From positions 123,246,340 through 123,310,339 of the forward strand of contig CM046875.1 in NCBI GenBank assembly GCA_025667525.1: a stretch of DNA of 64,000 nucleotides. The letters are read 5' to 3'. Position numbers and translations under genes: made by a program. Source of the stretch: Glebionis coronaria. Taxonomy: Eukaryota; Streptophyta; Magnoliopsida; Asterales; Asteraceae. Shown in pieces: positions 30,865-42,423 of this stretch; position 1 is the stretch's first letter, and the number at the start of each line of letters is the position of its first letter. The notes below the pieces were generated by a model. The model was not told where the DNA came from. It was given only the letters and a program-made list of their open reading frames with translations, and ran no database searches.

Positions 30865-33800
30865 TGATGAGACTGCTTTTATACATAGTCTCATCGTCCA
30901 AATCGGGCTTTAAATGCATAAAATATCATTAAAACTGCCAAATATATGCTCGTGTTTGTTACTTGTGTATTTTTAGGTACGGATATTGAGGAAATGGCAA
31001 AAGATCACAAGAATCATTCAAAAACGAATACGGGAAACGAAGCCGCACAATGAACCGGGCCCAAGTTTGGATTTTACAAAAATGCCCTTGAAGAATTGAA
31101 GATTGGCAACTTTAGTCCCTCAACTTTTGAAGATTAACACTTTATACCCCTCAAATATTCATAATTATGAATAGGGTCCCTAAAGTTTGAAGACATTACA
31201 AGTTCAGTCCTTGAAAAATCCAAGAATTACATTTGAAGCCCTTGCAAAAAGTTTAGAAACATGTTGTGCCATATTTGACAAGTTGTCCAAACTTGTAACA
31301 AAGGGAATGAAGTTTTGAGCTATTAAATACAAAGTGAAGACAAGAAGAAAGCTTGGGGGCCAATTTTGCCAGACAGCCAAACATACACATCCACTCACAT
31401 CATGACACCTCAGCTATACCCACCCACTTACCCAAACCCTTACCCATTACCCAACCAAACCCGTAACCCACCCAATACCAGGATTAATAAATAAACTTGG
31501 TCAAATACCCAGTCAAACCCCACTTATTTTCCCCCCAAACAAGTATTTTAAAAATACTTAACCCCATTTCGGATTAAACTGGTGCTAATCACCCCCATAA
31601 ACCCTAGTAATCCCAGGATGAACATCACTTAATTCAAAGGGCTTTTTGCTAATTTTGTCCAGATCCCAAATTTAACTTACCCTCACCCCATCCCACACCA
31701 AAACCGTGCACAAGACACACCCATGTGTCTTGTGGGACCCTCCCCTACCCCGTCCCTTTCCCTCAAAACCCTAAACCAGACACATCCAACGTCTCCTAGC
31801 TTCTACTTGGCCCCCAAGGACAAATGGACGCTCCAAGATCACTTTGCAAGCTGGCTACTTCACATGATGCCATATTGACCAATTTTCAGTCAAAAGAACA
31901 AGGGCTTTTTAGGAATTTCCTTGATTAGGGTTTAGCATTTGTTTAGCATTCTAGATAGTTCTATCACTTGTATAAATAGAGGTGCCTGTACCTCTATTAT
32001 TTCTTGTTCCAGTTTTAGCTATCTCATTTGTAATTCCTTTTTACAAAATATATAAAGTTGGTTTTTTTGAAGTAAATGTAATTCCTTTTATTTGTTTTTA
32101 AAAGTTGGTATGTGATTGATAGCTAAGCTGAGTTCCATTATCATTTAACAAAACATTTTGTGTTTTGAAAATTTCAGAAAGAAAGTTTCTGAAATTGGGA
32201 AATTTTTGGTGAAAATCTTGTTCAAGGTTTGGATTTTCAGGAGTAAAGTTGGTTGGTTTAAGTGTTTTTCAAAGGATTAAGTTTGAGAAAGTTTTTGAAA
32301 AAGGTTTAAAAAAGAGGAAGTAAATCAGAAACATTGGTTTATTGGATATTTTTGTGTTTGTTCTTGTTTTTCTTAGCAGGTTTGGAGCTATTGTTTGTCA
32401 AAGGTTCTGCATAGGCCCCGGCCTATTTGGAGGTGGTCAAGCAACCACTAAGGGACCTGGATGTAGGTCCCTTAAGGTAGTTCCTTGATTCCCATTTCAA
32501 TTTTCAGTTTTCTGAAAATTTATGCACTTTACGTGATATGCTTGATTATGCATGAAAGTTGTTATGTGTAGTTTGAGTGTTTGAGTTTACTTATTTCTAG
32601 TTTGTATGCATGTTATAGATGTTTAGGAATCATTTGCTTGAGTTTTGTTAAGATTTACTTTGAAAAATTTCATTATCAGAAATTTAAAGGGGTGTTTGGA
32701 TTTGCACATTATTTGAGTTTCCTTGGTTGATTTTGTGTTAAAACCTGTTAAACACACTTCTTAGGTAGTTGGTTGGTTGTATGCTTATTGGCTTTCAATT
32801 TGGTAAGGTTTTGAAGCATTTGCATGATCAAAAGTTTGGAAATTGGCATTAAATCTGAAACTGCCTGTTGTGTCTGTTTTTTTGAGTAAATTTGTGCCCC
32901 TAGTTTGATAATCTGTTAGATAATAGGTTGTTTTAGGGATTGTTATTGCTTATATACCAGTTAGTGGGATTGTATGCAAGTTCTTGGTCATTGATTTCCA
33001 CTTGTGTGCCAAGTAAACCAGCAAACACTCATCAGTCTAGTGTAGCGTTTATCAGAAACTTGTATGCCATTTGATTGGATTTTTTGTGCTTGATACTTGC
33101 TTATTTGTGTTGTTCTTGACTTCCCACAACCCTACTGGTTGTGGGAGTGCCCCTATTGTCCAACAAAACAACATCAAACTCAGGATCAAGTCCTGTTGAT
33201 TCATCATTTCACAAGTGAAGAAATCACTTGTGTTCATCAGTAACAAAAGTTTAATCTGGGCACGTTTTGATTTAAGAAGCTTGATTCTTGTTTGTATTTG
33301 ATTAAAAAAGTTGTTTTAAGTTAAGTGTAAGTCATAGGTTTGGGTTTTTAAAGTTTAAAAAGAAAAAAAAATTAAGTTCAAAAAGGACGTGGCCAGGACT
33401 CGAACTTGCGCCACTCCTCCCACACACAAACGTGTTAACCATCTCTGCCCTAGGGTCTTTGACTGATAGCTTTCATTTCAAATTGAACTTAAAGGGATTG
33501 TGTGTTGGCTTTTCAAAAATAAGCCGTAGCTAAATAAGCCATTCCAGGCTTATTGGCTTAGCTTATTAGCTCATTTTCATTATTCCTAGGATCATTGTTT
33601 AGTTTAGGATTTTTTAGCATTAAGTTTGAATTTTTCACTTTCTTTATTTATTTTTTATCATTTTTTATTTAGCCGTTTTTAGAATTAGTTTAAAAATAGT
33701 AAAAATAGGTTTTAAATTTTAGAAAAATAGTTTTTAGGTTTTGATTTATATTTTTGAGGTTCACAGCTAAAAAAGTTTTCAAAAAGTCTAATTTTTAATT

Positions 33801-34639
33801 TTATTTGATTTTAGGGTTTTTAACCAACTTAATAATTTAATATAAAATTATTAAATAGGATTTAGAAACTTTTAATTTCATTTTTGTCTTATTTACATTA
33901 TTTAGGATTTTTGGTAATTTTTTAGAATTATTTAGTGAACTTTTAATTTTTTGGATTATTTTATTATTATTTTATTATTAAAAATTGAAGTTTGATTTTT
34001 TTAAGTTTTTACATTTTTTCTAGGTTAAAGACACTAAATTAGGAGTTTTGTCATTTTCCAAATCTTTTTAGGACTTTTCATTTATTTTCTAGAATTAATT
34101 TAAGTTTTAATAGATTTTAATAGTTTTTAAGTGTTTAAAAATAGTTTAATTAGGTTTTAAAATTTTTAAAAATACTTTTTAGCTTAATTAGGTTATTTTG
34201 AGGTTTACAAACTATAAGATCTTGTTTAGGGCTTTTTAATAATTAATTGTGATTTTTAGGGCTTTAATTAGCATTAAAAAGTCATTATTTAATTAATTAA
34301 AAGGTTTTAGCAAGTTTGGATTTTTTGTAAACTCTTAGAATTTTATTGTGGATTTTTAGGAATTTTTAGGTTAATATTTTAATTGTTGCACTATTTACGG
34401 TTTTACGTGTTCACGTTTTCGTCTTAGTTTAATCCGTCTTCGTAACCGTCTTTTCTTTCTTATTTCTCTTTTCTTTTCTTCTCAATAAAATCATCAATCA
34501 AAATCAATTCATTACACAACGCACTTGCCTCCTCGAACGAACTCACCTTGGGTCATAACTTGTGGTTTTCCTAAACCGCTCGTTAATACTCACCCTATTT
34601 ACGCTCTTTTTCCTAAAAGACGTATTTCTACAACTATCA
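30865..34639 (+). repeat. 3' LTR of element A
   Basis: TGAT…ATCA, 3775 bp, nearly identical to 21169-24959. TATA at 31971-31978, tRNA-like sequence at 33385-33457. Differences include a shorter ATTATTTT run, an added GGTTTAAAAA segment near 32303, and scattered substitutions. Confidence 0.95.
33385..33457 (-). other. tRNA-derived sequence in 3' LTR of element A
   Basis: Same as 23678-23750 with B box AGTTCGAGTCC (first G to A) and GTTAACACG in the D-arm region. Both changes are C-to-T on the plus strand. Confidence 0.7.
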
Positions 34640-34644
34640 AGAAT
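34640..34644. repeat. TSD of element A (right copy)
   Basis: AGAAT, identical to 21164-21168. Confidence 0.93.
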
Positions 34645-35698
34645 GCTTTTATACATAGTCTCATCGTCCAAAACGGGCTTTAAATGCACTAAATATCATG
34701 AACATGGCCAAATATATGCTTGTGTTTGTTACTTGTGTATTTTAGGTACGGATATTGAGAAAATGACAAAAGATCACAAGAATCATGCACAAACGAACAC
34801 GAGAAACGAAGCCGCACAATGAACCATGCCCTAATGAAGATTTTCCAAGAATAACCCTTGAAGATTTGAAGATTATGCAAGAAGGGTCCTCCAACATTGA
34901 AGAATTGACACTTTAAACCCTTGTATCTTCATAATTACAAGATTGGTCCCTAAAGTTTGTCAAAATTACCAAAAGGGCCCTCCACTTTGAAGAATTGGCA
35001 AATTTAGTCCCTCAACAAAACTAAATTGTCAATATTAGTCCTCCTCCAAGTCAAACATACCATGAAGGCCTTCAAGTTACAAGAAATTACAAGTTTGGTC
35101 CTTTAAATATGTTAAATTGTAAGAAGGACCCTTGACTTTGAAGAAATGGCAAAAATGGTCCCTCATTAATCATGACTTGTCAATTTCAGTCCTCCAAGAA
35201 GTCAACCAAACAAGTTAAGACCATTATTTGTGAAGAAAATGCCAAATCAACCCTTCAAGAATCAAGAAATGGCAAGAAATACCCCTGAAATTACTTTACA
35301 AAACTTTTTGGGGCAAAAGTATGAAGTTGGAAACTTCATTAACAAAGGGAATCGAATTTGGTCAGTTTTATTTGCAAGTGAAAAGAAAGAAAGAGTTAAG
35401 GGGTAAATCATGGCAGACAGCCATAGTAACCTAGACCAATCACCACTTGCCACCTCACCCCACTCACATTTTCCACCAATCAGAACCCACCCCCATTCCA
35501 CCTCATTTCCCACTCACAACTAATTAAACTAATCTGTGATTAGTTTAATAAAAAGGGCGCCTAACATCTTTTTAAAACATAAACCGGATCAAAACCACTA
35601 CTATTCACTCAAGAACAAGGATTAGGGATTTTTGTTTAAGCAAAAATTAAGCCTCCATATTATCCAGATTAATGATTAATGGTGCCTTAATCACATCC
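34645..35698 (+). repeat. Body of LTR B up to the array insertion
   Basis: Begins GCTTTTATACATAGTCTCATC, the second arm of the terminal hairpin. It then contains about ten degenerate 30-33 bp units (34840-35300) and U3 sequence up to ATCACATCC, where the array's LTR1 starts. The five bases before it are CATCC; the matching TSD would lie past the window. Confidence 0.85.
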
Positions 35699-38600
35699 TG
35701 ATAGTTGTAAATTTACCCCTTTAGGAAAAGGATGGCAAATATAGGGTAAGCACGACGATTTAGGAAAACCGTGTGTAAATGACCCTAAAATGAGTTCGTT
35801 CTCAAGGAGGCTAGTGTGTTATGTGTGTAATGACTTGGATTAGATTTGTGATTATATTGTTGAGAATGAAAAATAGAAATGAGATTAGAAGAGAATGACG
35901 GTTACGAAGACGGATTAAACTAAGTCGAAAAAGGTGTACACGTAAAACCGTAAAAAGTGCTAAAATTAAAATTTTACCCTAAAAATTCCTAAAAATTACC
36001 AAAAATCCACAATAATATTCTAAGAGTTTACAAAAAATCCAAACTTGCCAAAACCTTTTAATTAATTAGATAATGATTTTTAATGCTAATAAAAGCCCTA
36101 AAAATCAAAATTAATTATTAAAAAGCCCTAAACAAGATTTTAAAGTTTGTAAGCCTAAAAATACTCTAATTAAGCTAAAAAGTATTTTTCAAAATTTTAA
36201 AACCACTAAAAACTATTTTTAAACAATTAAAAACTATTAAAATCAATTAAAACTTAAATTAATTCTAGAAAATAATTAAAAGACTCTAAAAATATTTGGA
36301 AAGTAGCAAAATTCCTAATTAGGTGTTTAGAACCTAGGAAAAATATAAAAACTTAGAAAATCAGACTTTTAGTTTTTAATAATAAAATAATATTAAAATA
36401 ATATAAAAAATCCAAAAATCATAAAAAATTCTAAAAACTTGCAAACTAGCTTAATTTAACCTAAATAACTAAGAAATGAAAGTGAAATTACCTAAATACC
36501 CTTAATGGGCCTAGAAAATAGGCTAAACCCAAAACAGGATCTTATTGGGCCAAATTTGGGCCCAATAACAAAAAGTGTTCAAAATAAGCCCAAAAAGCAC
36601 AGGTTGACTCAAAATTTGATTCTAAACAAGTTTTTCTAAAGGCCCAAAAGCTGAAAGTGTGAAATAAGCTAGCTTATAACAATCAACTTATTCTTAATGG
36701 GCTTTTTGGCCCATTAAGCTATAAGCCAATGCCATAAGCTAAAATTTGACACACAAGCTTCTTTTGACCTAAATAAGACTTTTGCAAAAAGAAATTTGAA
36801 ATAAGCCCAAGGAATAAGCCTGAAAATGCAATAAGCAATCTACAGAAAACGACAAAATAGTCGTTTTTGAGTTCTAGGCCACCCAAGTGCCGATTCAAGT
36901 TCCAAAAGCTTTGAAATGACTTAATTAAGCAAAATCAACAAAGAGTTTTCAAATAAGCTGACTCAATAAGCTGGAAAAATCAAATAAGCACTTATGTAAA
37001 AGTCAAATAAGTTGGTTTTCTAGTAAAAAGTCAAAGTCAAAGTCCAATAAGCTCTAGTCTACTTATATGGGTCAAATAATGAAGACCTATCACAAAAATA
37101 AGTTGTTGCAAGTCTGGATAAGCTATAATAGCTTATTGATAAGCTGAGTTCAAAATTACACTAGCAGGGGCTAGTTTTGGGTGTTGAGCAGTGGAAACTT
37201 TTTCCACTGCTTGACTTGTTTGACTTTTTGTCTTTAGTGACTTTTTTGGAGATTCAGATTACACAAAGGCACCCAATTGATCTTTGGATCAAAAGGAGTC
37301 AATAACAATTAAAATATCACAATCACAAACACCCAATTGATACAGTTTAATCAATCAATCACCAGATATGATACAGACATGAACACTTAAGCAGTTTTAG
37401 CACAAATCAGCCAGCCAAATTCAACCAAATGCATACACAAGCTATTATAAAGTCCAATAAGCAAGTCTAAACAGGTTTCATGCAATGGTTCAAAGAATTA
37501 AGCAAGATTCAAGCCAATGAAAGTTACTGATGAACACTAACACATGCAGTTTTACACTTTGCTGATGTATTTGACCAATAAGCCAGATTCAACACTCAAT
37601 ATCTATTCAATAAGTTATAATAATGATGTTCTAACAACTTTCAACCCTAAGCATGTACAAATACTAGATTTCACCAAAATCTTAGGTCAAAAACAGTTAA
37701 ATTCACCAAGTTATAGCAGATTGTGTGATTTGAAGTTTCAAACCCAAAAACTTGCAGCAAAACACTCTCAACAAGGCATATATCAGATACCAAGCATAAA
37801 CAACACAATCCAACAACACAGTATCAAGTTGCAATCACAAACAGGTAGACCCAAACACCCCTTTATCTTTTCAAAATCAAAATTTTCAAAGGAAAAGTGA
37901 GATTCAAGACCACCCAAGCTCAGATAAACACAATAACAAGCAAGATTAACAGATTCAAGCAGATTTAAGCCACAAAATTCACAAGAACACAAGCCACATA
38001 CAAATATCACCAAAAATCAAGAATATAAGCAGATTTTAGGATTGAGTATGCAAACCTCATGGATGTACATCCACACCCACGAATTTATGAGCTTATGTAC
38101 TAGCAAGAACAAGTACAAGCTTCCAATAACACCCCTGCTAAGAATCAACAAGGTTAGAAGTACAAGTATAAAAATCAGAAACTTGGAAAATCTTGATTAA
38201 TGCAACCTTGTTACCCCACACTTGATTATCCCCAAGTTATAAGCCTCACCACACCTTAATCAACTCAATTAGGATGCTATGATCAGCCCTATAACCCAAG
38301 AATTCCAAGATAGAAACAAGAACTTAGCAAAATATCAAGAAAATGAGAAAATGTGCAAACTTTTGCACACTCCTCTTTTGAAAACAGGTTTTAAACTTCA
38401 ATTTCAGTAAGCAATAAACATAAACAAGCAGAAATAAGATGGCACTTGGTCTTTCTTCAAAACACTTAACTCAAATTCATTAATCAGAAAAAGGATTTAC
38501 AAGTGCTTGAACAAAGGAAAAACCAAAAGCAACTGCTAATGTTGGGTCCTAAGGCCTTTATATAGGCTACATTGAACTACTAGAAAGCATAAAAACGTTG

Positions 38601-39914
38601 CCCTAATGTTGATGAAGTCCCCAAAATTCCCCTTGAAAGTTTGAATAGCTTGAGGATCATGTGATGTTTTCTTGGCAGGTTGTGTGAGTTGGCAAGGATG
38701 AATTGCATCCAAAGGCTCAAATTGAGCTTAGAAAGTAAGCAGCAATCCTAAACGTTGGATGGCTGGCAAGTTTTTATCCTCTTCCCTTTTGACGTAGCAG
38801 GGGAGGCCCAATGCAGCATGTGGGTTGGTGGGTTGCCGAGTTTAAGGGTTGGGTTTTGATTAGGAGACTACTAATCAAGATTCTGGAGGTTTTTAGGGTT
38901 TAATTACAAGTAATTAAGAAGTCCCTAATTGTGTTCATACGATGAACAGTCCATGTTTTGATTTGTTTTTGGGTTTAAAAATGGTGTTAAGCGCCAAATA
39001 ATAAACTAATCAAAGATTAGTTTAAACCGGTGTAAGTGGGAAATGACATGGAGGAATGGTGGGATTCCATTGGTGGAGAGAGTGAGTGGGGTACGTGTCA
39101 CCCCCTCACTGGCCTAGGTAAGTATCTTGTCTTGGCAGCTTTGGTCCTTCACCTTCCTTTCTTCTTTCACTTTGTAAATTAAACCCAAAAATCTGATTCC
39201 CTTTGTATTTAAACTTTCTCTTTTCACACTTTTGCCCCAAATACTTTTCCAAAATATTTTCAAGGGTATTTCTTGCCATATTTCAATTCTTCAAGGGCTG
39301 ATTTGGCATTTTGATGATGAATAATGGTCTTGACTTGTACGTTGAGCATTTTGGAGGACTGAAATTGCCAAGTCATGTTTGATGAGGGACCATTTTTGCC
39401 AAATGTTGAAAGTCAAGGGTCCTTTTTGTAATTTTGGGATTTTCAAAGGACCAAACTTGTAATTTTTTGTACTTTGAAGGACTTTATGATGTATTTGACT
39501 TTGTGGAGGATGATGGTTGACAATTTAGCTTTGTTGAGGGGCTAAACTCGCCAAATCTTCAAAGTAGAGGGCCCTTTTTGTAATTTTGACAAACTTTCGG
39601 GACCAAACTTGTAATTATGAAGATACAAGGGTATAAAGTGTCAATTCTTCCATATTGGAGGACCCTTCTTCATAATTCTTCAAATCTTCAAGGGTTGATC
39701 TTGGGAAAGTCTTCATTAGGGCTTGGTTCATTGTGCGGCTTCGTTTCCCGTGTTCGTTTTTGTATGATTCTTGTGATCTTTGTCATTTTCTCAATATCCG
39801 TACCTAAAATACACAAGTAACAAACACAAGCATATATATGGGTATTTTGATGATATTTAATGCATTTTAAGCCCTATTTGGAAGATGAGACTATGTATAA
39901 AAGCAGTCTCATCA
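35699..39914 (-). repeat. LTR1 (3' LTR of element C)
   Basis: Plus strand TGATAGTTGTA…CTCATCA, 4216 bp. AT-rich tail at 35950-36480, GCTTATT words at 36590-37170, TATA (minus TATATAAA) at 38557-38564, U3 repeats at 39255-39715, terminal hairpin at 39885-39913. No tRNA-like sequence was found at the position used in LTR A. It differs from LTR2 and LTR3 by several shared changes, for example lacking 18 nt near 37395. Confidence 0.93.
38557..38564 (-). promoter_or_regulatory. LTR1 TATA box in a hairpin loop
   Basis: Minus-strand GCCTATATAAAGGC: the TATA motif is flanked by GCCT/AGGC arms. Same at 51076-51083 and 63599-63606. Confidence 0.65.
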
Positions 39915-39927
39915 CTCCCCCATACTA
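39915..39927 (-). other. Polypurine tract of element C
   Basis: Minus-strand TAGTATGGGGGAG adjoining LTR1. Confidence 0.92.
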
Positions 39928-41735
39928 AACCATTACCGTGCCCTCACGCAATGCTAGAATGAAGTATCGTAGCATCTCCAAAATTCATTTTTATTCACTT
40001 TAACTAGCTATACTACTACTATTGCTACTACTACATGCGTTTTAGACATAATGTATGATTTTCATCACAAAATGGGACGTTTAGGTTCATAGAATAAGAA
40101 CACGTGAATGCTTCGTTAGAAATAATTTCACCGTCCTCGATTTTCACCCCAATTCCATGCCAAGCGTGCGACGAGATCATTGTCATTATAAGTTAGTAAT
40201 GCTAACACTACTCATATGCCCTACTCACGTACTTATCCTCCCATTATTCCTAAGTTGTATCTCTTATATTTTATATTGTCTTGAATGTTTCACGAGGATA
40301 CATTGTTTGACTTATGCGATAATAGAGATTTAGGTCTAAAAATAGAGTCCTAACGATGTAACTAAGACCATCAAATCAATAACCCCTCCTAATAGACAAC
40401 GATGTCAAAAAATTAAGTTGACAAGAAGAATCGATAAACACGGTTTTATAACGGTTTTGAACATGAGATTTATTACCAAGACTTTTATACGCCCCTAACG
40501 GAAGGGCCTTATTATCTTTGGTTTACCTCCATCTTTTATTCAACTTCGCCATGAAGCTTTTATTATGACTTCGGTCTTGCCTTGCCTTTTATTATCTACC
40601 TCATCGGTAGTTTTATTAGCCTAAGACGTATATCCTCACGCTAAGGCGAATTTTGGATCTTTAAAGCTTCGAAGATTAAGGCTTGATTCACTTTTAATTT
40701 TGCATAGATTTTTCGGCCTTGTGGGGCTTCAAATTGTTTGCTTGATTTAGGTGAGCACTTGAAATCTTATTATTGGGTGAAGCTTTTGATTATTCGGGTG
40801 CCAATACTTCAAAACCGCGACGATGGCGATACCTTAATGTCTTCCCAATTTAATTACACGGAAGCTACTAGAAAAGACTAGAAACCCAACAATCCCAACT
40901 AAACCGCTAAGTCAATATTTATTAAGCAAAAAATATTTACATGCGAAGGGAGAATAAGAAAACAACGAGAACACATGAGTTTTTGAAAGAATACGAGTAC
41001 TCTACGTTTAGCATAGTAACTTATAATTAACCCTATCATTTCTCGTCCTCATTTAAGAGACTTAGCCTAATGTGTAGTTAAGGAATCAAAGCTAAGTGCT
41101 CAACACGCACGGTCGAGTCAAAAATTACTCTTATTCTCGCCATCGGAAAACCTACATTCGTGTCTTCAAACACTTATAAAATATGAGAAAAATATTAAAA
41201 TTTGACCATTTTTAGCCTTATTTTGCAACAAAAACGATAAACAAAAAGATAAACTTTGGAAAGCGTGAAGGTTTGGCAAGGCAAGTATCTATTCATCCCC
41301 CCATACTAAAGTTAAACATTGTCCTCAATGTTTCGAGTCTAGGGGTGCAAACACCCCCATACTAGAGACGTAGTCGAATGCCTAATCTAGCATGGAAAGG
41401 GTGTAACCAATAAGTTAATAGCCGTTTATGAAGTGTGCTAAAAACCTAAGGTTAGAACATCAAAATGATATATCATGGATATTGAGAAAGTCTTCAAAGC
41501 AAACGATCGAGTGCTCCCGTAAAACGAACACGAGAGGCTTCAATCGTGAATATCATGATCATCTAAAGTCCACAATTCACAAACAACCACGGAACAAAGG
41601 TTGGAAGGGCACAAATACCCACACGTTAACTACATTAGAAAGAGATAATATGTACATAGGATAAGCATGGGACTCCCCCATGAGGCACCTAGGTTTTGAT
41701 TACGGAGTCATGAGCTCGACTCGATCCCCTCAATA
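39928..41735 (-). other. 3' spacer of element C
   Basis: Non-coding, similar to element A's spacer. Hairpin array at 40467-40640 with the stem CTACC/GGTAG at 40596-40610. Internal PPT-like motifs at 41297-41304 and 41354-41362. No env-like ORF. Confidence 0.75.
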
Positions 41736-42423
41736 CTAATTATCATTGGGGAAGGTGACTTGGTCGATGTAGTTCAAGGATGGAACTTCCCCGCCAAAGT
41801 AGTGCTTCAACCTATGTCCATTCACCTTGAAGTTAGGACCATCATCTTGAGCTAGCTCGATGGTCCCATACGGAAACACTTGAGTCACGGTGAATGGACC
41901 GGACCAACGGGATTTCAACTTACCGGAAAAGATTTTCAAGCGAGAATTAAAAAGCAAAACTTGATCCCCAATGTTAAAAACCCGGTTTTTAATTTTAGAA
42001 TCATGCAACTTTTTAGTTTTTTCTTTGTAAATTAATGAATTTTCATAAGCAATGTCTCTCAATTCATCTAATTCATTCAATTGCATTTCCTGGTGTTTTC
42101 CCGCGGTCTCCATATCATCATTACAATGCTTTAGGGCCCAATAAGCCTTGTGTTCTAACTCGATAGGCAAATGAAATTCTTTCCATACACAAGCTTATAG
42201 GGAGTGCACCCAATGGGTGTCTTATAAGCGGTCCTAAAGGCCCATAAAGCATCGTCCAACTTATCCGACCACAATTGTCAGTTTTCCCCAACGGATCTCT
42301 CCAAGATCCTATTTAAAGCTCGGTTTGAAACCTCGACTTGCTCACTTGTTTGTGGGTGATAAGCCGTAGAAAGCCGATGTGTAACCCCATATTTCCTTAG
42401 GACCCTTTCGAATTGGCCATTAC
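41736..42423 (-). pseudogene. Athila integrase C-terminal part (element C)
   Basis: Continues integrase after the frameshift at about 42424-42427. It carries the third catalytic Glu (in [10 protein letters not shown]; here the Gly-Gln codons are altered to a Glu by CCC-to-CTC on the plus strand nearby), the region [16 protein letters not shown], and a chromodomain-less C-terminal domain ([27 protein letters not shown]). Element C has an extra TGA (CGA in D) near 42279 and a one-base deletion near 42172. The open part is 41736-42170. Confidence 0.8.

Larger units (their letters stand above)
21169..34639 (+). mobile_element. Athila-type Ty3/gypsy element A, complete but non-autonomous
   Basis: Two LTRs of 3791 and 3775 bp differing at few sites, a tRNA-Asp PBS, gag, protease, a unique C-terminal region, a 2-kb spacer, PPT and perfect TSDs. 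No RT, RNase H or integrase sequence is present in the 5.9-kb internal region. It shares gag, protease, leader and 3' spacer with the tandem array elements, which could have supplied the missing enzymes. Confidence 0.93.
21159..35698 (+). mobile_element. Athila LTR B, split by element A and by the tandem array
   Basis: The first ten bases (TGATGAGAAT, 21159-21168) lie left of element A and the continuation lies at 34645-35698. Joined, they give a normal Athila LTR start. The body matches the LTRs of the tandem array (read on the minus strand) better than the LTR of element A. The tandem array interrupts it at 35699, about 1.06 kb into the LTR. No PPT precedes 21159, so it is a 5' LTR or a solo LTR. 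The rest lies beyond the window. Confidence 0.85.

Noticed and set aside
37544..37900. 118-codon plus-strand ORF in LTR1, also open in LTR2 (50062-50418) and LTR3 (62586-62942)
   Set aside because: It is antisense to the LTR and the three copies are near-identical duplicates, so shared openness is not independent evidence. LTR A has no counterpart and the composition is that of the local repeat.
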